A DNA stretch of 34,911 bases from an uncultured Alphaproteobacteria bacterium (GTDB lineage: Bacteria > Pseudomonadota > Alphaproteobacteria > Sphingomonadales > Sphingomonadaceae): assembly GCA_903934325.1 (NCBI GenBank), contig CAIZNH010000003.1, positions 1-34,911 on the forward strand, read 5' to 3'. Position 1 is the stretch's first letter. Each line of letters opens with the position of its first letter. The notes under the pieces are model-generated. The model searched no databases. It saw only the letters and a program-made list of their open reading frames with translations, and was not told the origin of the DNA. Both the position numbers and the translations under genes were made by a program. Shown piece after piece: positions 15,565-24,660 of this stretch.

Positions 15565-16094
15565 CAGTTGGAATCCTTGTCCTTCTTGGGCGCAGCAGCG
15601 GCAGCGGCCGCGCTCGCATCGGTGCGCGCCTTGACGACGCTGGCATCATGCAGTTCGATCACCAGCCCCTTGGGCCGGTTCGCTTCATAGGCCTGACTGG
15701 CAGCTTCTGCCCCGGCGACGCGGGCGTTGAACTGCTTGTCGAGATCGGCGCCGCGGGCGATGTGGATGCGGCCGACATTGGTGAAGAGCTGTTCGACTTC
15801 CTCGGGCGTCATCGCGGTCTTGGCGCCCGCCAGCGCGGCGTTGGAATCCGCGACAGCCTTGGCGCGGCGTTCGGCGCAGCGCGGCAGATCGGCGGCGTGC
15901 TGGGCTTCGAAATCGGCAACCCCGGCGATGCGGCGATTGGTGACCGCAAGGCAGCGGCGGTAATCCTGCACGAAGGGCTGGATCAGGCGCGGATATTCGA
16001 CGCTCCAGGTCTCCGGATTGTCGTTCTTGATCGCGACCGCGGTGGAGGGCGCGCCCTGAAGCGCCAGGAGGGGGGCAATGATGGCAGCGATCAC
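15564..16094 (-). CDS. Unknown exported protein embedded in the suf operon
   Basis: A 176-residue protein I cannot assign. It begins with a short hydrophobic segment ([21 protein letters not shown]) that could be a signal peptide or anchor, followed by a helical region with two cysteines (YRRCLAVTNRR and DLPRCAERRAKA) 25 residues apart, a segment rich in alanine and charged residues suited to coiled coil (about 75-145), and an alanine-rich lysine tail. If exported, the two cysteines could form a disulfide. Start GTG 16094 overlaps the stop of the DUF559 gene (GTGA) and the stop overlaps sufC, so it is firmly part of the operon. Its role in Fe-S assembly, if any, is unknown. Confidence 0.75.
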   Translation of the reverse strand: MIAAIIAPLLALQGAPSTAVAIKNDNPETWSVEYPRLIQPFVQDYRRCLAVTNRRIAGVADFEAQHAADLPRCAERRAKAVADSNAALAGAKTAMTPEEVEQLFTNVGRIHIARGADLDKQFNARVAGAEAASQAYEANRPKGLVIELHDASVVKARTDASAAAAAAAPKKDKDSN

Positions 16095-16668
16095 GGCTTG
16101 CGGCTCCGGGGTCTTGCGGTGGAATTGCGGTCGTCGCGCTCGCCATCGCGGCCAGAGCCGGGGGATTTCGGGCGCGAATAGGTCTGCTTGGGATTGGCCG
16201 CCTTGTGCGCGCGGGCGGCGGCTTTGCGCTCTTCGATCCGCTCGCGCATGACGAGGGTGAGCTGCTTCAGCACCTCGTCGAGGTTTTCGAGGATGTCCTT
16301 CGCCGCGATGCGCATCACCTTGATGCCGACGCTCTCAAGGCTCTTGTCGCGGCGCTTGGCGAGGGCATCGTTCTGCCCCTCCTCGTCAATCGCCAGCGCG
16401 AGGCCGAGGTTGTGGCAGTTGAAATCGACAATCGCCGAGCCGACCACGGCGTGGCGCTTGAAGGTGTAGCGACCCATGTCGGCGGCGGCGAACTTGGCGG
16501 CGAGCGCCTTGTGCGCCTCGGACGAATGGCGGCGCAGTTCACGCGCCTGCTCGTGCAGCGCATCGAGCCGCTTGTCCGAAATCTCCCACCCGCGGCCCTT
16601 CTTCTTGAGCGCGGGGGCTTCGGCGGTGGAGGCAGCCTCAGGATTGAGGGCGAGGGTTTTGCGGGTGG

Positions 16669-16672
<4 letters not shown>
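16091..16672 (-). CDS. DUF559 (PD-(D/E)XK-like) protein embedded in the suf operon
   Basis: A 193-residue protein whose middle (about 40-135) matches DUF559, a fold related to very-short-patch repair endonucleases. Recognisable parts are [12 protein letters not shown] (48-59), [16 protein letters not shown] (71-86) with D83, and [10 protein letters not shown]...[16 protein letters not shown] (91-122). In active relatives the next strand carries E-x-D; here the glutamate position is A94 while D96 is kept, so nuclease activity is doubtful. Both ends are extra: a basic N-terminus and a K/R/S-rich tail (about 148-193) suited to nucleic-acid contact. ATG 16672 overlaps the sufB stop (ATGA). Insertion of such a gene between sufB and sufC is outside the classical suf gene set. 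Confidence 0.75.
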
Positions 16673-18146
<1,474 letters not shown>

Positions 18147-18150
<4 letters not shown>

Positions 18151-18581
18151 GCCAGATGGTCCTCAGGGGTCGCCAGTTGGGCGACAGGGCCGCGCAGCTG
18201 GGCAAGGGTGATCCCCGCCAGCGCCCCGCGCAGCGCGTTGTTGATGATCGGCCAGTGCGGCTTCATGTTGCACCCGGCCTCGAAGTCGCAGGGGGTGTGA
18301 TCGACGCAGGCGGTGAGCGCGATGCGGCCCTCGATCGCCTCGACAATGTCCGCCACGGTGATCGCCGCCGCCGGTCGGCCAAGCTGCAAGCCGCCATGCG
18401 CGCCGCGCACTGACCGCAGCAGACCCGCCGCCGTCAGTTTCGAGACCAGCTTCTGCACCGTCGGCACCGGCAGGCCGGTCTCGGTCGCCAGTTCAGCCGC
18501 GCTCACCCTGCCATTGCCGCAGTGAAGCGCAGCCTGGCACATCGTGATGACGGCATAATCAGCGAGGTTGGACAGGCGCAT
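18147..18581 (-). CDS. Rrf2-family SUF system regulator
   Basis: A 144-residue winged-helix regulator of the Rrf2 family, of the type that heads suf operons in alphaproteobacteria. The N-terminal half is the helix-turn-helix ([18 protein letters not shown], then [24 protein letters not shown]); the C-terminal half has three cysteines C92, C98 and C104 ([16 protein letters not shown]) in the position that ligates an Fe-S cluster in IscR. It probably senses cluster status and represses or activates its own operon. Its promoter region contains a 27-bp palindrome over the expected transcription start. Confidence 0.93.
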
Positions 18582-18594
18582 TGCGAGCGGTTCT

Positions 18595-18621
18595 CAATTC
18601 GGACAGGATCGTTCCGAATTG
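18595..18621 (-). promoter_or_regulatory. Palindromic operator at the head of the suf operon
   Basis: CAATTCGGA (18595-18603) and TCCGAATTG (18613-18621) are perfect 9-bp arms separated by 9 nt. The palindrome lies 14-40 nt before the Rrf2 start codon, just downstream of a promoter, over the expected start of transcription. This is the position of a repressor site; the Rrf2 protein encoded by the first gene is the natural candidate. Confidence 0.65.
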
Positions 18622-18622
18622 G

Positions 18623-18651
18623 AAATTAGGACCACTTTGCTCGCAATTCAA
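18623..18651 (-). promoter_or_regulatory. Probable sigma70 promoter of the suf operon
   Basis: On the minus strand TTGAAT (18651-18646) is followed after exactly 17 nt by TAATTT (18628-18623). Transcription would start near 18616, inside the palindromic operator. The hexamers are moderate matches to TTGACA and TATAAT. Confidence 0.55.
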
Positions 18652-18700
18652 TCACAATCGCCCGCACTGGCGCCCGCACCGGCGCCCGCAGGCGTGCGGG

Positions 18701-19564
18701 TCAGCCCGCGTCGGGGCGCATCCGCTCGGCCGCTTCGCCGTGGCCGCTGGGATCGAGCAGCCCGCTGGACAGCGAGCGCGCCCGCAGCTGCGTCGGCGTG
18801 CGGCCCGTGTAGCGGCGAATATCGTGGATCAGGTGCGCCTGATCGAAGAAGCTCGCCATCATCTCGTCGCGGAAGGCATCGGGCAGGGCCGGATTGGCCA
18901 GCACCATCGCGGCGCGGATTGCCCGGAAGCGCTTGAGCAGCTGCGCGGGCGGCACCCCGAAATAGCGGCGCGACAGCCGCTGCAACTGGCGCGGCGAGAT
19001 GTCGACCATCTCATGCAGGGCCTCGAGCGGCGGATCGAAGGCACTGCCGAGCCAGCGCATCATCGCCTCGATGACTGCGACATGATCGGCGCGCGGGCTG
19101 TGCGGTGCGGCGGCAACCACCCCCGCCATCGCGGCGCTGAGATCGGCCATGGTCTTGCGGCCCTCGGCACATTCGGCAGCGGCGTGCTGGAGCGTGGCGA
19201 TCTGCACCTCGGAGAAAATTGCCTGCGCCGGCAACACGGTGTCATGCACCTTGTCGGCCGGACGATTGGCCAGCGCCTGCCAGCCGATCTGGGTGAGCGA
19301 AGCGCCGAGCAGCAGCGCCGGGCCTTCGAGCAGGCAGGGCGAGGAGCGCATCTGCGGCGCGTTCACCACCACCGATCCGGCGGGCTGCGGCGCATCGGGC
19401 GAATGATCCAGCGACAGCCGCCCGCGCACCATCACCACCAGCTGCGCCGAATAGGCCGGAACGATTTCCTCGATCCGGTCCTCTTCGGTCTCGATCACGT
19501 AAAACGTGTTGATCCGGCTAGCCAGCTCCGGCGGCGGAGCAATGATTTCAAACCTGAACTGCAC
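18701..19564 (-). CDS. AraC-family transcriptional regulator
   Basis: A 287-residue regulator. The C-terminal domain (about 185-270) contains the two AraC helix-turn-helix motifs: DISPRQLQRLSRRYFGVPPAQLLKRFRAIRAA and FFDQAHLIHDIRRYTGRTPTQLRA, the latter matching the family signature. The N-terminal 150 residues are a cupin-like sensing domain (DUF6597 type), with YVIETEEDRIEEIVPAYSAQLVVMVRG. The inducer and targets are unknown. Start GTG 19564 is the only candidate that keeps the N-terminal strand; the SD is weak. It follows the DUF885 gene by 48 nt on the same strand. Confidence 0.88.
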   Translation of the reverse strand: MQFRFEIIAPPPELASRINTFYVIETEEDRIEEIVPAYSAQLVVMVRGRLSLDHSPDAPQPAGSVVVNAPQMRSSPCLLEGPALLLGASLTQIGWQALANRPADKVHDTVLPAQAIFSEVQIATLQHAAAECAEGRKTMADLSAAMAGVVAAAPHSPRADHVAVIEAMMRWLGSAFDPPLEALHEMVDISPRQLQRLSRRYFGVPPAQLLKRFRAIRAAMVLANPALPDAFRDEMMASFFDQAHLIHDIRRYTGRTPTQLRARSLSSGLLDPSGHGEAAERMRPDAG

Positions 19565-19612
19565 TTCGGTTATGTCCGCTTGCGCGGTCCCCCTGCACTT
19601 GGGCGCGACCCC

Positions 19613-21448
19613 TTATTGCTGGCGGCGGGCAGCGATCCACTGCCCGACATTCTCCTCCAAAATCGACAACGGCACAGGGCCGGACGTCAGGATCGTGTCA
19701 TGAAATGCGCGGATGTCAAACCCGGTTCCCAGCTCTGCCTTGGCCTTTTCGCGCAGCTCCATGATCTTGAGCTTACCGATCATGTAGGCAGTCGCCTGGC
19801 CCGGATAGACGACATAGCGTTCGATCGCCTTTTCGATGTCGCCCGGCGGGTTGGGGGTGTTTTCGGTGAGCCAGGCGATCGCCTGCTCGCGGCTCCAGCG
19901 CTTGTGGTGGATGCCGGTGTCGACCACCAGCCGCCCGGCGCGCCAAAGCTCCATGCCGAGCCGCCCGAAATCGGAGTAGGGATCGGTGTAGAAGCCCATG
20001 TCCTTGCCCAACTCCTCGGTATAGAGGCCCCAGCCCTCGGTGTAGGCGGTGACCCCGCCGAACCGGCGGAAGGGCGGAAGATCGCCGAGCTGGGTCTGAA
20101 TCGATCGTTGCAGGTGATGCCCGGGCAGGCCTTCGTGATAGGCCAGCGCCTCGAGCTCGTTCTTGCTCATGTCGCGCAGATTGTAGAGGTTGACGTAATA
20201 GGTGCCCGGGCGCGAGCCATCGGGAGCAGGGCTCTGGTAGAAGGCCTTGCCTGCGCTCTTTTCGCGGAAAGCCTCGACCGGCTTGATCACCAGTGGATCG
20301 GGCGGCAGCGTGGCGAAGAATTCGGGCAGCTTGGCCGTCATGCGCGCGAGATGGCCCTCGGCCTCGGCCAGATAGGCCTCGCGGCTGGTGTGGAAGAAGC
20401 GCGGATCATCGCGGGTGTAGGCGAAGAATTCCTGCAAGGTGCCGCCAAAGCCGACCTTGGCCATGATCGCGCGCATCTCGCCGTGGATGCGCGCGGTTTC
20501 CTTGAGGCCGAGCGCGTGGATTTCATCCGCCGTCAGATCGGTGGTGGTGTAGTTCTTGAGCAGCGCGGCGTAGTACTTGTCGCCCTCGGCAAAGCGCCAG
20601 ATGCCGTCCTCGGTGGGGGCAATCGCCTGCTGGCGCTGCATTTCGGCAAGCAGGCGCTGATAGGCGGGCCGCGCCGACATGATCCATGCACCGATCCCGT
20701 CGGCCAGGAGGAAGAGCTGGTCGGCCGTTTCGATCCCGGCCTTGGGGTCTTCGAGCTTCTTGCCGAGATCCTCTATGATCGGGTTCTTGCCGGGCGCGCC
20801 GAGCAGGTTCTCGATGTCCGAGATGACATAGGGATAGACCCATTTGGGCGGCATCACGCCCTTGTCCGCCCGTTCGCGCGATTGCGCGGTGAGCGCGTCG
20901 ATCAGCGGGCCCATCCCGGCGATCCGCGCGACATAGGCCTCGGCCTCGGACTTGCTGGCGATGCGGTGGGTGTTGATCAGGAAGGCCGGCAATTCGCTCT
21001 GCGCGCCGTTCATCTGGTCGAAGACATAGCCATAGTCGCGATAGGGCCGCAGGGACACACGGCGTTCGGCAAGCTGTTCGAACAGGCGGTAGGACAGTGC
21101 CTGCTGCGGCGGCAGGCTGGCCGAGGCAAAGCGCGCGCGCATCGCCGCAAGTGTTTCATCGAGCAGCGCGTCCTCGGCCGCCTCGGCAGCGTCGGAAGGA
21201 TCGTTCCACTTGCCGTATTCGGCATCGCGCACGCCGCGATAGGTCTTGCCCTGCGGCGACATGGCAAGCCCGGCGGCATCATAGGCGGCGAACAGATCGT
21301 CGATCGAAGCCTCTGCCGGAAGCGCGGCCGGTGCAGTGACCGGAGCCGCAGCAACAGGCGCGGTCTCCTGCGCAGCCAGCGGGGATGCGAGCGCGGCGGC
21401 CAGCGCCAGTGCGGAAACCGGAGCGGCGAGCAGGCGGATGAATGTCAT
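19613..21448 (-). CDS. DUF885-family exported hydrolase
   Basis: A 611-residue periplasmic protein of the DUF885 family, which is related to zinc metallopeptidases. The signal peptide (1-26) ends ASPLAAQE with a likely cut after A26. The putative metal motif is YHEGLPGHHLQ (437-447), giving H438, E439, H444 and H445, with TEGWGLYTEELGKDMGFYTDP about 30 residues later as a second conserved region. The substrate is unknown; peptide or modified-peptide hydrolysis is a fair guess. ATG 21448 is preceded by AAAGGG. A strong minus-strand terminator lies 67 nt upstream of the start, so expression may be controlled in the leader or driven by a promoter within those 67 nt. Confidence 0.88.
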   Translation of the reverse strand: MTFIRLLAAPVSALALAAALASPLAAQETAPVAAAPVTAPAALPAEASIDDLFAAYDAAGLAMSPQGKTYRGVRDAEYGKWNDPSDAAEAAEDALLDETLAAMRARFASASLPPQQALSYRLFEQLAERRVSLRPYRDYGYVFDQMNGAQSELPAFLINTHRIASKSEAEAYVARIAGMGPLIDALTAQSRERADKGVMPPKWVYPYVISDIENLLGAPGKNPIIEDLGKKLEDPKAGIETADQLFLLADGIGAWIMSARPAYQRLLAEMQRQQAIAPTEDGIWRFAEGDKYYAALLKNYTTTDLTADEIHALGLKETARIHGEMRAIMAKVGFGGTLQEFFAYTRDDPRFFHTSREAYLAEAEGHLARMTAKLPEFFATLPPDPLVIKPVEAFREKSAGKAFYQSPAPDGSRPGTYYVNLYNLRDMSKNELEALAYHEGLPGHHLQRSIQTQLGDLPPFRRFGGVTAYTEGWGLYTEELGKDMGFYTDPYSDFGRLGMELWRAGRLVVDTGIHHKRWSREQAIAWLTENTPNPPGDIEKAIERYVVYPGQATAYMIGKLKIMELREKAKAELGTGFDIRAFHDTILTSGPVPLSILEENVGQWIAARRQQ

Positions 21449-21515
21449 GCGGATCCCTTTATCTGTCGCGCGAGCTTAGCCACGGCGCGGCGCGGGCTGC
21501 AAGCGCACGACAGAC

Positions 21516-21551
21516 AAAAAAAGGGGCGGCACTCCCGCAGGGAGCACCGCC
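21516..21551 (-). terminator. Strong intrinsic terminator, minus strand
   Basis: Stem GGCGG/CCGCC (21525-21529 with 21547-21551) and CTCCC/GGGAG (21532-21536 with 21540-21544) with a two-base internal loop and a 3-nt loop, followed on the minus strand by seven T (21522-21516). No gene ends here on the minus strand, so it must end a short RNA or a leader. Confidence 0.85.
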
Positions 21552-21610
21552 GATCTGAGTTGAGGAACTCTAAGCATTGCTGCTCCGAGCCCTTCGGGTC
21601 GCAAACCGGC
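21516..21610 (-). ncRNA. Candidate small RNA or attenuated leader
   Basis: The region between the DUF885 and pyrD genes holds no plausible protein but has a run of hairpins on the minus strand ending in the terminator at 21516-21551. One is a GAGTT-CCTC-AACTC hairpin (21570-21557), whose loop is complementary to GAGG of ribosome-binding sites. A TTATAC box near 21610-21617 could be a -10, though no good -35 was found, so the 5' end is uncertain. It could act as a trans-acting small RNA of about 95 nt or as an attenuator of the DUF885 gene. Confidence 0.45.
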
Positions 21611-21776
21611 GTATAAAGAGCGAATCGCTGGATTGATTGTATGCAAGCGACAAGCAGTATCCCTTAGTGCATCTGGATAGCAAATATCTGATATTCATGC
21701 TGAATTACTTGAACGCAAAGGTTTGCATAACCTGCGCGCTCGACAGCGGAGCCTGGCTGCCATAGGCGCACAGACC
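21611..21776. other. AT-richer intergenic stretch upstream of pyrD
   Basis: This stretch is visibly richer in A and T than the surroundings and contains a short palindrome (AATATCTGATATT, 21682-21694). It probably holds the pyrD promoter (+) and the promoter of the small RNA candidate (-). I could not place convincing -35/-10 pairs. Confidence 0.4.
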
Positions 21777-22814
21777 ATGATCTTCCGCCTGCTCAAGCCC
21801 GCCCTGTTCGCACTCGATTCGGAGACCGGACACCGTCTCGCCATCAATGGGCTGAAGGCGCTGCCCCTGCGCGGGCCCATGCCGCAACCGGGCAGGCTGG
21901 CGACACAGGTGGCGGGCCTTGCTTTCCCCAATCCCGTCGGCGTCGCGGCCGGTTTCGACAAGGATGCCGAGGTGCCCGACGCACTGCTGGGCCTTGGTTT
22001 CGGCTTTACCGAGGTCGGCTCGATCACGCCGCTCCCGCAGGCAGGCAACCCCAAACCGCGCCTGTTCCGGCTGGTCGAGGACGGGGCTGTCATCAATCGC
22101 ATGGGGTTCAACAATGGCGGGGCCGAGGTCGCGCTGGCACGCCTCAAGGCCCGCGTCGGCCGCCCGGGCATCGTCGGCGTGAATATCGGTGCGAACAAGG
22201 ATTCGGCCGATCGCATCGCCGATTACGCGGTGATGGCGAGGATCATGGCCCCCGTTGCCAGCTACCTGTGCGTCAATGTTTCCAGCCCCAACACCCCGGG
22301 CCTGCGGGCATTGCAGGACGAAGGCGCGCTGACCGCGCTGATCGACGCAGTGATCACCGCGCGCGATGAAGCGGGCAGCGTCGCGCCGATCTTTCTCAAG
22401 GTCGCCCCCGATCTCGAACCCGCCGATATTGACGCCATCGCCCGCATTGCGCTGGACAAGCAGCTGGGCGCGCTGGTCGTCTCCAACACCACCATCAGCC
22501 GCCCGGCGCTACGCTCGCATCACGCGGGGGAGACCGGCGGGCTGTCGGGCGCGCCCTTGCGGCAGCTTGCCACCCAGCGCCTGCGCGATTTCCGCAAGGC
22601 GACCGGCGGCGCGGTGCCGCTGGTGGGCGTCGGCGGGATCGCCAGCGCCGAACACGCGTGGGAGCGCATCCGCGCAGGCGCTTCGCTGGTCCAGCTCTAC
22701 TCCGCGATGGTCTATGAAGGCCCGGGCCTCGGCGCGAAGATCGTGCGCGGGCTCGATGCGCTGATGCAGCGCGACGGGTTCGCCAGCATTGCCGAAGCGG
22801 TGGGAAGCGAATAG
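21777..22814 (+). CDS. pyrD: Dihydroorotate dehydrogenase (quinone), class 2
   Basis: Oxidises dihydroorotate to orotate with FMN, passing electrons to the quinone pool; fourth step of pyrimidine synthesis, at the inner membrane. The 345-residue protein begins MIFRLLKPALFALDSETGHRLAI, the amphipathic membrane-binding helix of class 2 enzymes. Signatures are NPVGVAAGFDKDAEVPDAL, FTEVGSITPLPQAGNPKPRLFRL, NRMGFNNGG, VNVSSPNTPGLRALQ with the catalytic serine region, and GVGGIASAEHAWERIRAGASLVQLYSAMVYEGP at the FMN phosphate site. I chose ATG 21777, which begins the membrane helix; the SD is poor. ggt follows after 10 nt. Confidence 0.95.
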   Translation: MIFRLLKPALFALDSETGHRLAINGLKALPLRGPMPQPGRLATQVAGLAFPNPVGVAAGFDKDAEVPDALLGLGFGFTEVGSITPLPQAGNPKPRLFRLVEDGAVINRMGFNNGGAEVALARLKARVGRPGIVGVNIGANKDSADRIADYAVMARIMAPVASYLCVNVSSPNTPGLRALQDEGALTALIDAVITARDEAGSVAPIFLKVAPDLEPADIDAIARIALDKQLGALVVSNTTISRPALRSHHAGETGGLSGAPLRQLATQRLRDFRKATGGAVPLVGVGGIASAEHAWERIRAGASLVQLYSAMVYEGPGLGAKIVRGLDALMQRDGFASIAEAVGSE

Positions 22815-22824
22815 CACCCCACAC

Positions 22825-24534
22825 ATGCGCTTCTCTCTTGCCCTGATCGCCCCGTTGATGCTCGCCCTTGGGGCCTGCGCCGACAATCCCGCCCCCAAGC
22901 TTGCCGCACCCGTCACCGCAGGCGCGGTGAGCAGCGCCGATCCGCGCGCCACCGCGGCGGGCGAGGCCATCCTGGCGCAGGGCGGATCGGCCACCGACGC
23001 CGCGATCGCGGTGATGCTGGCGCTGACCGTTGTCGAACCGCAAAGTTCCGGCATCGGCGGGGGCGGATTTCTGGTGCGGGCCGACGGCAAGAGCGGCGCG
23101 CTGACCACCATCGACGGCCGCGAAACCGCGCCCGCTGCCGCCACGCCGACGCGCTTTCTCGATGCGCAGGGCAAATTGCTCGGCCGCGATGCCCGCGTGT
23201 TCTCGGGCCTCAGCGTCGGGGTGCCGGGCAATGTCGCGCTGGCGGCAAAGGCCCACGCCAAAGACGGCAAGCTGCCTTGGGCGGCGCTGTTCCAGCCGGC
23301 GATTGCGCTCGCGCGCGACGGCTTCGTGATGAACCGGCGGCTCTACGAATCGCTCGCCGGCAACAAGGGCCGCGCCGACAAGTCCGCAGGCGCGCGCGGC
23401 GTGTTCTTCGGTCCTGATGGCGAGCCCCTGCCGGTCGGTGCGACAGTGAAGGTGCCCGCCCTCGCCGCTACGTTCGAAGCGCTGGCCAAGGATGGGCCGG
23501 GAGCGATCTACGGCACCGATGCCGCCGCAGCGCTCGCCGCCTATGTCGCCGCCGAAACCCCGCAAGACGGGCGCATGACGACGGGCGATGTGACGACCTA
23601 TGTCGCCAAGGACCGCGCGGCTGTCTGCGCGCCCTACCGCGCCTACCGCATCTGCGGGATGGGTCCGCCGTCATCGGGCGGGATCGCGGTGGCACAGATG
23701 CTCGGCCAGCTTGAACGATTCGATCTCGCCGCGCTCGGGCCGGACAGCCCGACCTTCTGGCACCTCTTCGTCGAGAGCCAGCGCCTCGCCTATGCCGACC
23801 GCGAGCTCTATTCGGGCGATGCCGATTTCGTCAGCGTTCCGGTCAAGGGGATGGTGGACAAGGCCTACCTTTCGAGCCGCTCCGCGCTGATTTCCGCCGA
23901 GACAACCATCGCCAAACCCGAGGCAGGCGTGCCCCCCGGCGCGCCGCTCGCGCGCGGCGACGGGCCGGAGGAGCCGGAGAACGGCACGACCCATTTCTCG
24001 GTGGTGGACGCATCGGGCAATGCCGTCAGCTACACCTCGACCATCGAGGGCGCTTTCGGATCGGGGCTGCACTGGGGTGGGTTCTATCTCAACAACGAGC
24101 TGACCGATTTCGCTCTCACCCCGGAAGCTGACGGCAAACCGGTCGCCAACCGCGTCGAAGGCGGCAAGCGTCCGCGTTCCTCGATGGCGCCGACCATCGT
24201 CTTTGACGGACAAGGAAAGGTGGTGCTGGTGATCGGCGCGGCGGGCGGCCCGACCATTCCGGTCACTGTTGCCCGCGCGATCATCGGCGTGCTCGATTTC
24301 GGGATGGGCGCGCAGGACGCGCTCGCCATGCCCTTCGCCATGGCTTTCGGCGACAGCCTGCTGATCGAAGACGGCAGCGCGCTGGTGGGGATGAAGGGCG
24401 CTCTGGAAGCGCTCGGCCACAAGAGCATCCGCACAGGCCCCGCACCGATCAAGGCCAATGCCCTCGGCCGGCGCGCGGACGGGACATGGGAAGTGGCGAC
24501 CGAGCCGCGCCTCGTCAGCGTCGTCACGCCCTGA
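22825..24534 (+). CDS. ggt: Gamma-glutamyltransferase (lipoprotein form)
   Basis: Cleaves gamma-glutamyl bonds of glutathione and similar compounds outside the cytoplasm. The 569-residue precursor has a lipoprotein signal with lipobox LGAC (C18), suggesting a membrane-attached enzyme. Landmarks are ASSADPRATAAG-type start, SSGIGGGGFLV (75-84), DGRETAP with R99, GPPSSGG (280-286), and NGTTHFSVVDASGNAVSYT, where T388 is the autocatalytic cleavage residue and nucleophile that becomes the first residue of the small subunit. GAAGGPTIP replaces the usual GSSGG-like loop near the active site only in part. The gene follows pyrD by 10 nt and has no clear SD of its own. Confidence 0.92.
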   Translation: MRFSLALIAPLMLALGACADNPAPKLAAPVTAGAVSSADPRATAAGEAILAQGGSATDAAIAVMLALTVVEPQSSGIGGGGFLVRADGKSGALTTIDGRETAPAAATPTRFLDAQGKLLGRDARVFSGLSVGVPGNVALAAKAHAKDGKLPWAALFQPAIALARDGFVMNRRLYESLAGNKGRADKSAGARGVFFGPDGEPLPVGATVKVPALAATFEALAKDGPGAIYGTDAAAALAAYVAAETPQDGRMTTGDVTTYVAKDRAAVCAPYRAYRICGMGPPSSGGIAVAQMLGQLERFDLAALGPDSPTFWHLFVESQRLAYADRELYSGDADFVSVPVKGMVDKAYLSSRSALISAETTIAKPEAGVPPGAPLARGDGPEEPENGTTHFSVVDASGNAVSYTSTIEGAFGSGLHWGGFYLNNELTDFALTPEADGKPVANRVEGGKRPRSSMAPTIVFDGQGKVVLVIGAAGGPTIPVTVARAIIGVLDFGMGAQDALAMPFAMAFGDSLLIEDGSALVGMKGALEALGHKSIRTGPAPIKANALGRRADGTWEVATEPRLVSVVTP

Positions 24535-24540
24535 GCGGCC

Positions 24541-24564
24541 AGCGGGGAACGCGTGCTCCCCGCT
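24541..24564 (+). terminator. Hairpin after ggt (no T-run)
   Basis: An 8-bp perfect stem (24541-24548 with 24557-24564) with an 8-nt loop lies 6 nt after the ggt stop. No T-run follows, so it may protect the 3' end or act with a factor rather than terminate by itself. Confidence 0.45.
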
Positions 24565-24602
24565 TGCCGCTACGGCCCGGAGCCTTTAATCAGGATCGCA
24601 CA

Positions 24603-24625
24603 CGCGGGTCGCACCTGAACCCGCG
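24603..24625 (+). promoter_or_regulatory. Leader hairpin upstream of the acyl-CoA ligase
   Basis: CGCGGGT (24603-24609) and ACCCGCG (24619-24625) form a 7-bp stem with a 9-nt loop, ending 21 nt before AGGAG. It is in the presumed leader; no known regulator site was recognised. Confidence 0.35.
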
Positions 24626-24660
24626 AAGGATAAGCTCGAAGGGATCAGGAGCCTTTGCCA

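Noticed and set aside
18581..21616. Very long open frame (about 1000 codons) on the + strand
   Set aside because: It lies opposite the AraC and DUF885 genes, both of which have clear family motifs. Long antisense frames are expected at this GC content, and its product is arginine/histidine/glycine-rich without a recognisable domain.
24541..24564. Full intrinsic terminator after ggt
   Set aside because: The stem is good but no T-run follows, so it is listed only as a hairpin with low confidence.
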